Of a stretch of DNA of 64,000 nt, positions 17,383 to 24,701 are shown piece by piece (the first letter of the stretch is position 1; each line of letters begins with the position of its first letter). The translations under genes and the position numbers were made by a program. This DNA is from Actinomadura rayongensis. Lineage in GTDB: Bacteria; Actinomycetota; Actinomycetes; Streptosporangiales; Streptosporangiaceae. The stretch covers positions 1 to 64,000 of the forward strand of contig NZ_WUTW01000011.1 of assembly GCF_009831215.1 (NCBI RefSeq). Direction: 5' to 3'. The notes under the pieces are model-generated. The model searched no databases, was not told the DNA's origin, and saw nothing but the letters and a program-made list of their open reading frames with translations.

Positions 17383-18555
17383 TCAGCGGCGCAGGGCCGC
17401 GCGGTGGCGGTCCAGGACGTGCTGGTGCAGCAGCGTCCCGAAGCCGAGCGAGTTGAGCCGCATCGCCAGCTCGCTCTCGCGCTGCCCGAGCGCGGCGGCG
17501 GCGTCGGCGAGCCGCCAGCCGTGCGCGGCGAGCGTCCGCAGCAGGAAGCCGCGCCGGACCTGCGTCTCCGACAGCCGGAACGTCTTGAGGTAGGCGACGC
17601 GGCCGTCCCGGTCCAGGATCGCCTCGCCGATGTGGTTCTCGCGGCGCGGGACGAACGGCGGCAGGAACCGGGCGAGGGAGTACGACGGCGCCTCCGGGAC
17701 GCCCCGGACGTCGAGGTACTGGACGGTCTCCCAGGTCAGATCCTCCTGGTCGAGCAGCCCCGCGGCCATCGTCCCGTCGTGGAACTCCGCCCACCGGCGA
17801 CGCCGCCGCTCCGCCTGCGCGCGCAGGTCCGCGAGGGAGGACACCGACGCGGGGTCGATGGGGTCGGTGAGCGCGGCGGCGGGCAGCCCGGCGGCGGCGT
17901 GGCGGTGGACCAGCTCGCCGTACAGGTCCTCGACGAGCGTCGGGTGCAGGGCGCGGTAGTCGCCCGGGTGCGGGACGACGAACACGCTCGCGAGCGCGTC
18001 CGCGACGTACACCGCGACGCCGCACTGGCCGGGGTGGATCTCGAAGACGCGCAGCGCGTCGTCCAGGCCGGGCACGGACCAGCCGAGGTAGGCGGCCTCC
18101 TCGCGCGGCGACAGGCCCCGCGCGACGGCCCGCCGCGACCACTCCTCCCACAGGATCTCCGGGCCGCCGAAGTGCAGCGCGAGGTAGCCCTCGACGGCCA
18201 GGTGCAGCGGCAGGAAGCGCAGCCGGTCGCGGCCGGTGCGCCGCGCCATGCGGCGGGTCGCGCGCACCGGGATCCGCGCGGGCCGCTCCCGGTCGGCCTT
18301 GTCGGCCTTGGCGGCGGCCAGCCGGGTGCCGTAGGCGGCGGTGGCGTGGTCGTCGCCCGTCCAGCGCAGGACGTAGGCGTGCGGGATGTAGCTCGCGTAG
18401 TAGGTGCCGTCGCCGACGTCCACGACGTCCTCGTGGTGCGCGCGGCGGTCCAGGCGCAGGCCGTGGACGGGCTTGTCGCGCAGCAGCGGCACGAGCCGGA
18501 GCGACCCCCGGGTCTGCGCGGGCCCGGTGGTGAGGCCGGTGAGGTCGAGGGTCAT
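17383..18555 (-). CDS. ARPP-like protein with C-terminal Fis-type helix-turn-helix
   Basis: A 390-residue protein partnered with the upstream vWA gene by an ATGA overlap (start 18555, upstream stop at 18552). The N-terminus (LRLVPLLRDKPVHGL) and the GQCGVAVYVADALASVFVV segment near residue 180 resemble the ARPP domains (ARG and rhodanese-phosphatase-associated proteins) predicted in bacterial RNA-repair operons. Residues ~280-390 differ: WRLADAAAALGQRESELAMR looks like the recognition region of a Fis/HTH_8 motif. No catalytic residues can be assigned. The pairing with a TROVE-like protein suggests RNA quality control or its regulation. The family call is from memory of motifs and is tentative. 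Confidence 0.5.
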   Translation of the reverse strand: MTLDLTGLTTGPAQTRGSLRLVPLLRDKPVHGLRLDRRAHHEDVVDVGDGTYYASYIPHAYVLRWTGDDHATAAYGTRLAAAKADKADRERPARIPVRATRRMARRTGRDRLRFLPLHLAVEGYLALHFGGPEILWEEWSRRAVARGLSPREEAAYLGWSVPGLDDALRVFEIHPGQCGVAVYVADALASVFVVPHPGDYRALHPTLVEDLYGELVHRHAAAGLPAAALTDPIDPASVSSLADLRAQAERRRRRWAEFHDGTMAAGLLDQEDLTWETVQYLDVRGVPEAPSYSLARFLPPFVPRRENHIGEAILDRDGRVAYLKTFRLSETQVRRGFLLRTLAAHGWRLADAAAALGQRESELAMRLNSLGFGTLLHQHVLDRHRAALRR

Positions 18556-19979
18556 CGCTCCTCCAGGAAGCGGGCGACGCGGGCGTCCAGGTGGGCGCGC
18601 AGGTCGGCGAGCCCGACGCGGCCCTCGGCGAACCGCGCCAGCTCGACCAGCGACGGCAGGTTCTCGGCGTCGCGGAGCCCGGCGGTGGGCACGCCGGGCG
18701 CGAGGCGGCGCACGTCGTAGCCTTCCGCGTCGTACACGGGGTTGAGGTGCGTGATCTGGACGGCGCCGCCGGGGTCGAGCCGGGTGCGCCAGACGCGCAG
18801 GACGTCGGCGGCGAGCCCGTCCGGCGCGTTGTCCCAGCCGTCGGTGACGAGGACGAGCCGGTCCGGCGCGTCGTCCAGGGCGTCGAGGACGCGGTCGCCG
18901 AGCGGCGTCGGGCCGGACGGGTGGGCCATCAGCTCGTCGGCCCGTCCCGACAGCCAGTGCGCGCGGTACCGGCCCGGCGCGGCCAGCGCGGCGAGCAGGA
19001 ACGACGACGCGAGCGCGACGGCGAGGGGGCGGCGCGGCTTCTGCCCGGACCCGCGGCTGGAGTAGCTGTCGTCCAGGACGGCCGACACGCTCCCCCACGT
19101 GCCCGCGTCGCGTCCGGCGGCCCGCAGCGCGGCAGCGCGCAGCGCGCCGGTCAGCTCGGCGCGGCGGGCCGCGCGGTCGGCGAACGGCAGCGACAGGACG
19201 TAGCTCGCGAGCCGGGTCAGCGGCATCGTCGCCAGGTCGGCGGCGACGGATCCGGCGCCGAGGCGGCGGGCGCTCTCCTGGAGCCGCAGCCGCTCCAGCC
19301 GGGTCAGGTTCGGCTCGATGCGCTCCAGGAACTGGGCGCGCGGGATGCCGTGCCGGGCCGCGAAGCCTTCCGCGACCGTGTACGGCAGCTCGTAGACGGC
19401 CCGCTTCTCGAAGTGGGCGCGCCGCCACGTCTCCAGGATCGGCGTCTCGTAGCGCGGCCGAGACGCCGGGCAGAACAGGAAGTCACCGAGTTCGCCGTCC
19501 GGGCGCAGGCCGATGTGGCGCAGCGCGGTCTTCAGGGCCGTGCGGTACTTGACGGCGTCGAACGCCGGATCGGGCCGGGCGGCGAGCCAGTCGCGGATGA
19601 TCGCGCGCGTGCGGCGGTTGTTGACGCGCGCGGCGCGCAGCTCGCGGAACAGCCGGTAGACGCGCGGCGCGGGCAGCAGCCGCAGCCGCCGGGCGATGAG
19701 GGCGCCCTCGGCGCGGCGGCGGTCGTCCGGCACGCCCGCGGTGTGGACGAGCAGCGACCGGACGATCAGGGCGGCGTTGTGGTCGTTGACGTCCAGCGCG
19801 AGCGCGGCGGCGTAGACCTCGCGGTAGTTCTCCCGCATGTAGGCGTGCAGGAAGTCCAGCGAGAGGCGCTGCCCGGCGGCGTCGTCGTAGTGCTCGCGCT
19901 GCCCGGTGGAGGTCATCGCGGCGTTGACGAACATGAGCGCGTCCTCGCACGCGACGAGGTCCGCGAGGGTCTCGGTCAT
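18552..19979 (-). CDS. TROVE/Ro60-like protein with C-terminal von Willebrand factor A domain
   Basis: A 475-residue protein with an all-helical, repeat-like N-terminal two thirds rich in Arg and Tyr, and a C-terminal vWA domain. The vWA metal (MIDAS) site is complete: DxSxS as DDSYS (~residue 300), Thr in SGPTPLGD (~355) and Asp in LVTDGWD (~378). This helical-ring plus vWA arrangement is that of Ro60/Rsr proteins, which bind Y RNAs and misfolded RNA; TROVE identity is inferred from layout, not from a scored match. ATG 19979 follows a GGGGGA site. The gene is first in a two-gene operon with the ARPP-like protein. It is divergent from the APH-fold kinase gene. Confidence 0.6.
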   Translation of the reverse strand: MTETLADLVACEDALMFVNAAMTSTGQREHYDDAAGQRLSLDFLHAYMRENYREVYAAALALDVNDHNAALIVRSLLVHTAGVPDDRRRAEGALIARRLRLLPAPRVYRLFRELRAARVNNRRTRAIIRDWLAARPDPAFDAVKYRTALKTALRHIGLRPDGELGDFLFCPASRPRYETPILETWRRAHFEKRAVYELPYTVAEGFAARHGIPRAQFLERIEPNLTRLERLRLQESARRLGAGSVAADLATMPLTRLASYVLSLPFADRAARRAELTGALRAAALRAAGRDAGTWGSVSAVLDDSYSSRGSGQKPRRPLAVALASSFLLAALAAPGRYRAHWLSGRADELMAHPSGPTPLGDRVLDALDDAPDRLVLVTDGWDNAPDGLAADVLRVWRTRLDPGGAVQITHLNPVYDAEGYDVRRLAPGVPTAGLRDAENLPSLVELARFAEGRVGLADLRAHLDARVARFLEER

Positions 19980-20217
19980 GCGGGTCCCCCGGTGGGCGGG
20001 TGGTCGAGGGCCGGCCGGGGTCGGAGGGAACGAACGTCGAAGCATCGCTTCACAGGCGGGTTCCGGAAGTCGCACCCGAGTCCCGCGGCCGGCTCCCGCA
20101 CCGTAGCACCGGACTCGTCCGGGTCTCTGGTGGTTTTTCGCGGGCCGCGCGCCGACGATCCGAGCGGTGTTCTAGTGTTACCCAGCGGTACCCGCCGACC
20201 CTGCGAGGAGGAATCCG

Positions 20218-21279
20218 GTGCCCGAGGGAATCGACCCGGAGCTCGTCGACTTCGACGTCCTGGCCGCGTGGATGGACGACCGCGGCCTGCCCGGCGGCCC
20301 GTTCGAGGACGTCGCGCCGCTCACCGGCGGGACCCAGAACGTCCTCGTGCGGTTCCGGCGCGGCGGCGGCGACTACGTGCTGCGGCGCGGCCCCCGGCAC
20401 CTGCGCGCCCGCACCAACGAGGTGCTGCGCCGCGAGGCGCGCGTGCTGACCGCGCTGAACGACACCGACGTGCCCGCGCCGCGCCTCATCGCCGCGTGCC
20501 CGGACGAGACGGTCATGAACGGCGCGGTGTTCTACCTGATGACGCCGGTGGACGGGTTCAACGCCTCGGTGACGCTGCCCGAGCCGCACGCGTCCGACTC
20601 GAAGATCCGGCGGGAGATGGGCCTGAACGCGGCCCGCGCGCTCTCCGCCCTCGGCTCGGTCGACCACGAGGCCGCCGAGCTCGGCGACTACGGCCGTCCG
20701 GACGGCTTCCTGGAGCGGCAGGTCGGCCGGTGGACGGCGGAGCTGGAGTCCTACTCCGAGCTGGACGGCTATCCCGGCCCGGAGATCCCCGGTTTCGCCG
20801 GCGTCGCGCGCTGGCTGGAGGACAACCGGCCCACGACGTGGCGGCCGGGCGTCATGCACGGCGACTACCACCTGGCGAACCTGATGTTCTCCCCCGCCGG
20901 ACCGGACGTCGCCGCGATCGTGGACTGGGAGATGTCCACGATCGGCGACCCGCTGCTGGACCTCGGCTGGCTGCTGGCGACCTGGCCCGGCGAGGACGCC
21001 GAGAGCGCGCTGCTGGCCGGGCCGCTCGGCGCGGCGGGCGGGCTCCCGGCGCCGGACGAGCTGGTCGCCGCGTACGCCGAGCGGCCCGCCGCGACCGCCG
21101 GCCGGGACCTGTCGGCGATCACCTGGTACGCGGTGCTCGCCTGCTTCAAGCTCGGGATCGTCCTGGAGGGCACGCACGCGCGGGCGTGCGCGGGCAAGGC
21201 GTCCAAGAGCACCGGCGACCTGCTGCACGCGATCACGCTCGGCCTGTTCCGCCGGGCGCACGCGTTCATCGCGGCCTGA
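20218..21279 (+). CDS. APH-fold phosphotransferase family protein (ACAD10/FadE36-like)
   Basis: A 353-residue small-molecule kinase of the aminoglycoside-phosphotransferase/choline-kinase fold. The catalytic loop VMHGDYHLANLMF (Asp ~222) and the metal motif AAIVDWEMSTIGDPLLDLGWLL (~243) are intact. The N-lobe includes LTGGTQNVL and YVLRRGP. This subgroup resembles the kinase part of ACAD10-like proteins that act on hydroxyacyl-CoA species, and is common in actinomycetes outside resistance. The substrate is unknown. GTG 20218 follows GAGGAGGAATCCG. It is divergent from the vWA operon and converges with the carrier-protein gene, 3 bp apart. Confidence 0.85.
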   Translation: MPEGIDPELVDFDVLAAWMDDRGLPGGPFEDVAPLTGGTQNVLVRFRRGGGDYVLRRGPRHLRARTNEVLRREARVLTALNDTDVPAPRLIAACPDETVMNGAVFYLMTPVDGFNASVTLPEPHASDSKIRREMGLNAARALSALGSVDHEAAELGDYGRPDGFLERQVGRWTAELESYSELDGYPGPEIPGFAGVARWLEDNRPTTWRPGVMHGDYHLANLMFSPAGPDVAAIVDWEMSTIGDPLLDLGWLLATWPGEDAESALLAGPLGAAGGLPAPDELVAAYAERPAATAGRDLSAITWYAVLACFKLGIVLEGTHARACAGKASKSTGDLLHAITLGLFRRAHAFIAA

Positions 21280-21282
21280 CGG

Positions 21283-21513
21283 TCACTCCCGCGCGCCGGT
21301 GAGGACGGCGTGCCAGCCCGCGAGCGTCGGGACCTCCGCGAGTTCGGCGAACCCGACGGCGGCGCCGTCGGCGCGCCAGCGCTCGATCAGCATCATGACG
21401 CGGATCGAGTCCAGGCCCGCGTCCATGAGGTCGCCCTCGGGCTCCAGCTCGGCGGCGTCGACGCCGAGCACGGCGGCGACCTCGGCCCGCAGGCCGTCCA
21501 GGGTGACGTCCAT
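21283..21513 (-). CDS. Stand-alone aryl carrier protein for 2,3-dihydroxybenzoate
   Basis: A 76-residue carrier protein with the phosphopantetheine site in DAGLDSIRVMML (Ser ~35). The GLDSIR form is typical of aryl carrier domains such as the C-terminus of EntB/DhbB. In the classical pathway this domain is fused to isochorismatase; here it is a separate gene, 9 nt downstream of the isochorismatase stop and preceded by GAGGAGAACCG. It should hold DHB as a thioester and pass it to the first condensation domain of the NRPS at 34.2-41.1 kb. Confidence 0.88.
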   Translation of the reverse strand: MDVTLDGLRAEVAAVLGVDAAELEPEGDLMDAGLDSIRVMMLIERWRADGAAVGFAELAEVPTLAGWHAVLTGARE

Positions 21514-21522
21514 CGGTTCTCC

Positions 21523-22167
21523 TCAGCGGGCGGGGACGGCGGCGAGCGCGCGGACGAGCGGGGCCGTCGCGGTGACGACCGCGCAGCGGCGCGCGGCGAA
21601 CGCCACGGCCGCGCGGTGGTCGGCGGCGGAGAAGTCGCCGAGCGCGTCGGCGACGACGAACGGCTGGACGTCGCGCATGAACGCCTCCACGGCCGTCGCC
21701 TGGCAGCCGATGTGGGCGTAGACGCCGGTGACGATGAGCTGGTCGCGTCCGCGCGGCAGCAGCAGGTCGGCGAGGTCGGTGCGCAGGAACGCGCTGTAGC
21801 GCCACTTGGTGAGGACGGTGTCGCCGTCCTGCGGGGCGAGGGCGTCCACGATGGCGGGCTCGCGGGCGGCGGCGCCGACCCCGGCGCCCCAGAAGTCGAG
21901 CTGGAGGCCGCGCTGGTCGGGGGTCTGGCCGCCGGGCTGGGCGGTGTAGACGACCGGGACGCCCGCGGCGCGCGCCGCCCGCCGCAGCGCGTCGATGTTC
22001 GCGATCAGGGTCGGGACCGGGTCGCCCGCGAAGGCGTCCAGGAAGTAGTTCTGCATGTCGTGGACGAGCAGGACGGCGCGCCGGGGGTCGGGGCGCCAGC
22101 CCACGCGGGGCGGCGGGATCTCGTCCGCGCCCGGCATCGGGTAGGGGGCGATCGCGGGCAGGGCCAC
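21523..22167 (-). CDS. Isochorismatase
   Basis: A 214-residue cysteine-hydrolase-fold isochorismatase. It resembles the N-terminal half of EntB/DhbB: VLLVHDMQNYFLDAF (catalytic Asp, ~residue 36), KWRYSAF (Lys/Arg site) and GVYAHIGCQATAVEAFMRD, where classical members have the same GVYAHIGC. It splits isochorismate to 2,3-dihydro-2,3-dihydroxybenzoate and pyruvate. The GTG start at 22167 is behind GAGGAGAACACC. It lies 10 nt after the AMP-ligase gene in the four-gene DHB operon. The usual C-terminal carrier domain is absent and supplied by the next gene. Confidence 0.9.
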   Translation of the reverse strand: MALPAIAPYPMPGADEIPPPRVGWRPDPRRAVLLVHDMQNYFLDAFAGDPVPTLIANIDALRRAARAAGVPVVYTAQPGGQTPDQRGLQLDFWGAGVGAAAREPAIVDALAPQDGDTVLTKWRYSAFLRTDLADLLLPRGRDQLIVTGVYAHIGCQATAVEAFMRDVQPFVVADALGDFSAADHRAAVAFAARRCAVVTATAPLVRALAAVPAR

Positions 22168-22177
22168 GGTGTTCTCC

Positions 22178-23773
22178 TCAGCGGGTGGTCAGGCCGGCCA
22201 GCAGGGCGGCGCGCAGGTCGCGGCGGCTGGTCTTGCCGACGCCGGTGGACGGGAACGCCGCGACGGGCACGACGCGGTCGGGGATCTTGTAGTCGGCCAG
22301 GCCGCGGCCGCGCAGGAACGCGCGCACGGCGGCGAGGGTCGGCGGGTCGCCGGCGGGGACGAGGAACGCGCAGGTCCGCTCGCCGAGCACCGGGTCGGGG
22401 ACGGCCACGACGGCGGCGTCGTGGACGGCGGGGTGGGCGAGCAGATGGTTCTCGACCTCCTCGGCGGCGATCTTCTCGCCGCCCCGGTTGATCTGGTCCT
22501 TCGCGCGTCCCTCGACGACGAGGTTGCCGTCCGGGGTACGGCGGACGAGATCACCGGTGCGGTAGTAACCGTCGGTGGTGAACGCGCGGGCGTTGTGCTC
22601 GGGCGATCGGTAGTAGCCGCGAATCGTGTACGGGCCGCGCGTCAGGAGATGCCCGACGGTTCCGGGCGGGACGTCGCGGTCGTCGTCGTCCACGACGCGG
22701 ACCTCGTCGTCGGGCGAGATCGGACGCCCCTGCGTCGCGACGCGGACGTCCTCGGGATCGCCGGGCCGGGTGTAGTTGACGAGCCCCTCGGCCATCCCGA
22801 ACACCTGCTGGACTTCGCAGCCGAGCACCGGCCCGACGCGGGCGGCGGCCTCGGCGGCGAACTTGGCCCCGCCGACCTGGAGGATCTCCAGGCTGGACAG
22901 GTCGTGGCGGGTCGCGGACGCGGCGGCGAGCCAGACGAGCGCGAGCGGCGGCACGAGCCCGGTGATCGTGACGCGCTCGCGTTCGATGAGCGGGAACGCG
23001 ACGTCCGGGCTCGGCAGCGGCGCGAACACGACCTTCGCCCCGGCGGTGAGCGCGCCGAGCACGCCCGGCGAGCTGAGCGGGAAGTTGTGCGCGGCGGGCA
23101 GCGCGCACAGGTACGCGCTGTCGGGCGTGAGACCGCAGATCTCGGCGCTGGCGCGGCAGCTGTAGAGGTAGTCGTCGTGGGTGCGCGGGATCAGCTTGGG
23201 CGTGCCGGTGGTTCCGCCGGAGAGCTGCATCAGCGCGACGTCGGACGGGTCGGGATCGGGCAGGTCGACCGGCTCGGCGGGCACCTCGGCGTAGGGGACG
23301 AACTCCTCGGCGTTCCCCACGACGATGACGTTGCGGGCCTTGACCTCGCGGGCGAGAACGCGGTGGTCGAACCCGGCGTGCCGGTCGGGGATCACGTAGG
23401 CGGCGGCCTCGGCGTGGTCGAGGAAGTGCCCGATCTCGGCGCGGCGGTGCGCGGGCAGCGCGAACACCGGGATCGCGCCGAGCCGCAGCAGCCCGAACAC
23501 GATCTCGGCGAACTCGGCGACGTTCGGGAGCTGCACGACGACGCGGTCGCGGGGCCCGAGACCGAGCGCGCGCAGCCCGGCGGCGGCGCGGTCGGCGCGG
23601 CGGTCCAGCTCGGCGTAGGTCCAGCGGCGGTCGCCGCCGACGACGGCCGTCCGCCCGGCGTGGCGGGACGCGACCGAGCGCAGCAGCGCGCCGAACGTCT
23701 CGCCGCGCCAGTATCCGGCGGCGCGGTAGTGCGCGGCGGCGTCGGCGGGCCACGGCACGGCTCCGGGGAGCAT
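22178..23773 (-). CDS. entE: 2,3-dihydroxybenzoate-AMP ligase
   Basis: A 531-residue stand-alone adenylating enzyme of the EntE/DhbE family. It activates DHB with ATP and loads it on the aryl carrier protein. Visible motifs are LSGGTTGTPKLIPRTH (A3, ~residue 185), PAAHNFPLSSPGVLG (A4), YYRTGDLVR (A7) and GRAKDQINRGGEKI (A8). In the acid pocket the segment HNFPLSSPG has serine where salicylate ligases carry cysteine (HNFPLACPG), which favours DHB over salicylate. The ATG is preceded by GAAGGAGACCCCCG. It lies 25 nt after entA and is under the same iron-box promoter. Confidence 0.93.
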   Translation of the reverse strand: MLPGAVPWPADAAAHYRAAGYWRGETFGALLRSVASRHAGRTAVVGGDRRWTYAELDRRADRAAAGLRALGLGPRDRVVVQLPNVAEFAEIVFGLLRLGAIPVFALPAHRRAEIGHFLDHAEAAAYVIPDRHAGFDHRVLAREVKARNVIVVGNAEEFVPYAEVPAEPVDLPDPDPSDVALMQLSGGTTGTPKLIPRTHDDYLYSCRASAEICGLTPDSAYLCALPAAHNFPLSSPGVLGALTAGAKVVFAPLPSPDVAFPLIERERVTITGLVPPLALVWLAAASATRHDLSSLEILQVGGAKFAAEAAARVGPVLGCEVQQVFGMAEGLVNYTRPGDPEDVRVATQGRPISPDDEVRVVDDDDRDVPPGTVGHLLTRGPYTIRGYYRSPEHNARAFTTDGYYRTGDLVRRTPDGNLVVEGRAKDQINRGGEKIAAEEVENHLLAHPAVHDAAVVAVPDPVLGERTCAFLVPAGDPPTLAAVRAFLRGRGLADYKIPDRVVPVAAFPSTGVGKTSRRDLRAALLAGLTTR

Positions 23774-23798
23774 CGGGGGTCTCCTTCTTCCGGGGCGG

Positions 23799-24569
23799 TC
23801 AGCGCAGGGACGCGCCGCCGTCCACGTACAGGTCGTGCAGGGTGATGTGGCGGGCGCGGTCGGAGGCGAGGAACACCACGGCGTCGGCGACGTCGGCGGG
23901 GTCGGCGATCCGGCCGAGCGGGATCCCGGCGCGGTGCTCGGCGAGGTCGCCGCGCACGGCCGCGCGCTCCCCGGCGGCGGCGTCGGGCCACAGGTCGCGC
24001 TGCATCGCGGTGCCGGTCGAGCCGGGCGAGACGACGTTGCAGCGGATCCCGTGCGCGGCCAGCTCCAGGCCGAGGCACTTGGTGAACTGGACCGCGGCGG
24101 CCTTGGCGGCGGCGTAGGCGGCGACGCGGGCGCGGGGGACCCGCGCCGCGTTGGAGCCGACCGTGACGATCGCTCCGGCGCGGCGCGGGACCATGCGGCG
24201 CGCGACCGCGCGGGACGCCAGCAGCACGCCGGTGGCGTTGACCGCGAACGTGGCGGCCCAGTCGGCGTCGGCGAGGTCCAGGACGGGCGCGGGCCGCAGG
24301 ATTCCGGCGGCGTTGACGAGGACGCCGAGCGGCCCGAGGTCGCGTTCGGCGCGGTCGACGGCGGCCTCGACGGCGGCGGGGTCGGCGACGTCGGCGGGCA
24401 GGGCCAGCGCGGGACCGGGCAGGTCCGCGACGGTGCGCTCGGCGGCGTCGGCGTCCCGGTCGAGCGCGGCCACGGACGCGCCGGCCGCCGCGAGGGCGCG
24501 GGCGACGGCCGCGCCTATGCCGCCGCCCGCGCCGGTCACCAGGGCGGTCGTGCCGTCGATGCCGTCCAC
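23799..24569 (-). CDS. entA: 2,3-dihydro-2,3-dihydroxybenzoate dehydrogenase
   Basis: A 256-residue short-chain dehydrogenase with NAD-binding TGAGGGIGAAVA (~residue 12), LVNAAGIL (~85), catalytic Ser in TVGSNAARVPR and the Y-x3-K pair in AAYAAAKAA (~150). The R.PRARVAAYAAAKAAA and C-terminal H-TLHDLYVDGGASL segments match EntA/DhbA. It oxidises the isochorismatase product to DHB with NAD+. GTG 24569 is chosen by GAAGGGG upstream and by homologue length. It is first gene of the operon entA-entE-isochorismatase-carrier protein, with an IdeR-like box about 20 nt upstream of its start. Confidence 0.92.
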   Translation of the reverse strand: MDGIDGTTALVTGAGGGIGAAVARALAAAGASVAALDRDADAAERTVADLPGPALALPADVADPAAVEAAVDRAERDLGPLGVLVNAAGILRPAPVLDLADADWAATFAVNATGVLLASRAVARRMVPRRAGAIVTVGSNAARVPRARVAAYAAAKAAAVQFTKCLGLELAAHGIRCNVVSPGSTGTAMQRDLWPDAAAGERAAVRGDLAEHRAGIPLGRIADPADVADAVVFLASDRARHITLHDLYVDGGASLR

Positions 24570-24589
24570 ACGACCCCTTCGGTTGGAAG

Positions 24590-24608
24590 TTAGGAATGCC
24601 TTACCTAA
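24590..24608 (-). promoter_or_regulatory. IdeR/DmdR-type iron box for the DHB operon
   Basis: TTAGGAATGCCTTACCTAA is a 19-bp imperfect palindrome close to the DtxR/IdeR consensus TTAGGTTAGGCTAACCTAA. It lies 21 nt upstream of the entA GTG, where Fe-bound repressor would block transcription. Confidence 0.8.
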
Positions 24609-24682
24609 GTTCCCGAATCGGGCCGGTGGCGTCAAGTCCGGGTTCCGGGTGACGGTGATCACGCACGGGCGGGCGGTTGCAG

Positions 24683-24701
24683 TTAGGTTAGCCTTGCCTT
24701 C
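24683..24701 (+). promoter_or_regulatory. IdeR/DmdR-type iron box for the uptake genes
   Basis: TTAGGTTAGCCTTGCCTTC matches the left half of the consensus fully and the right half partly. It abuts the ATG of the permease at 24702 and leaves no room for a Shine-Dalgarno, so the transcript is probably leaderless or the true start is downstream. Confidence 0.75.

Noticed and set aside
21283..24569. Salicylate-based (madurastatin- or mycobactin-like) starter unit
   Set aside because: entA and isochorismatase are DHB-pathway enzymes, and the AMP ligase pocket has the DHB-type serine (HNFPLSSPG), not the salicylate-type cysteine; no salicylate synthase is present.
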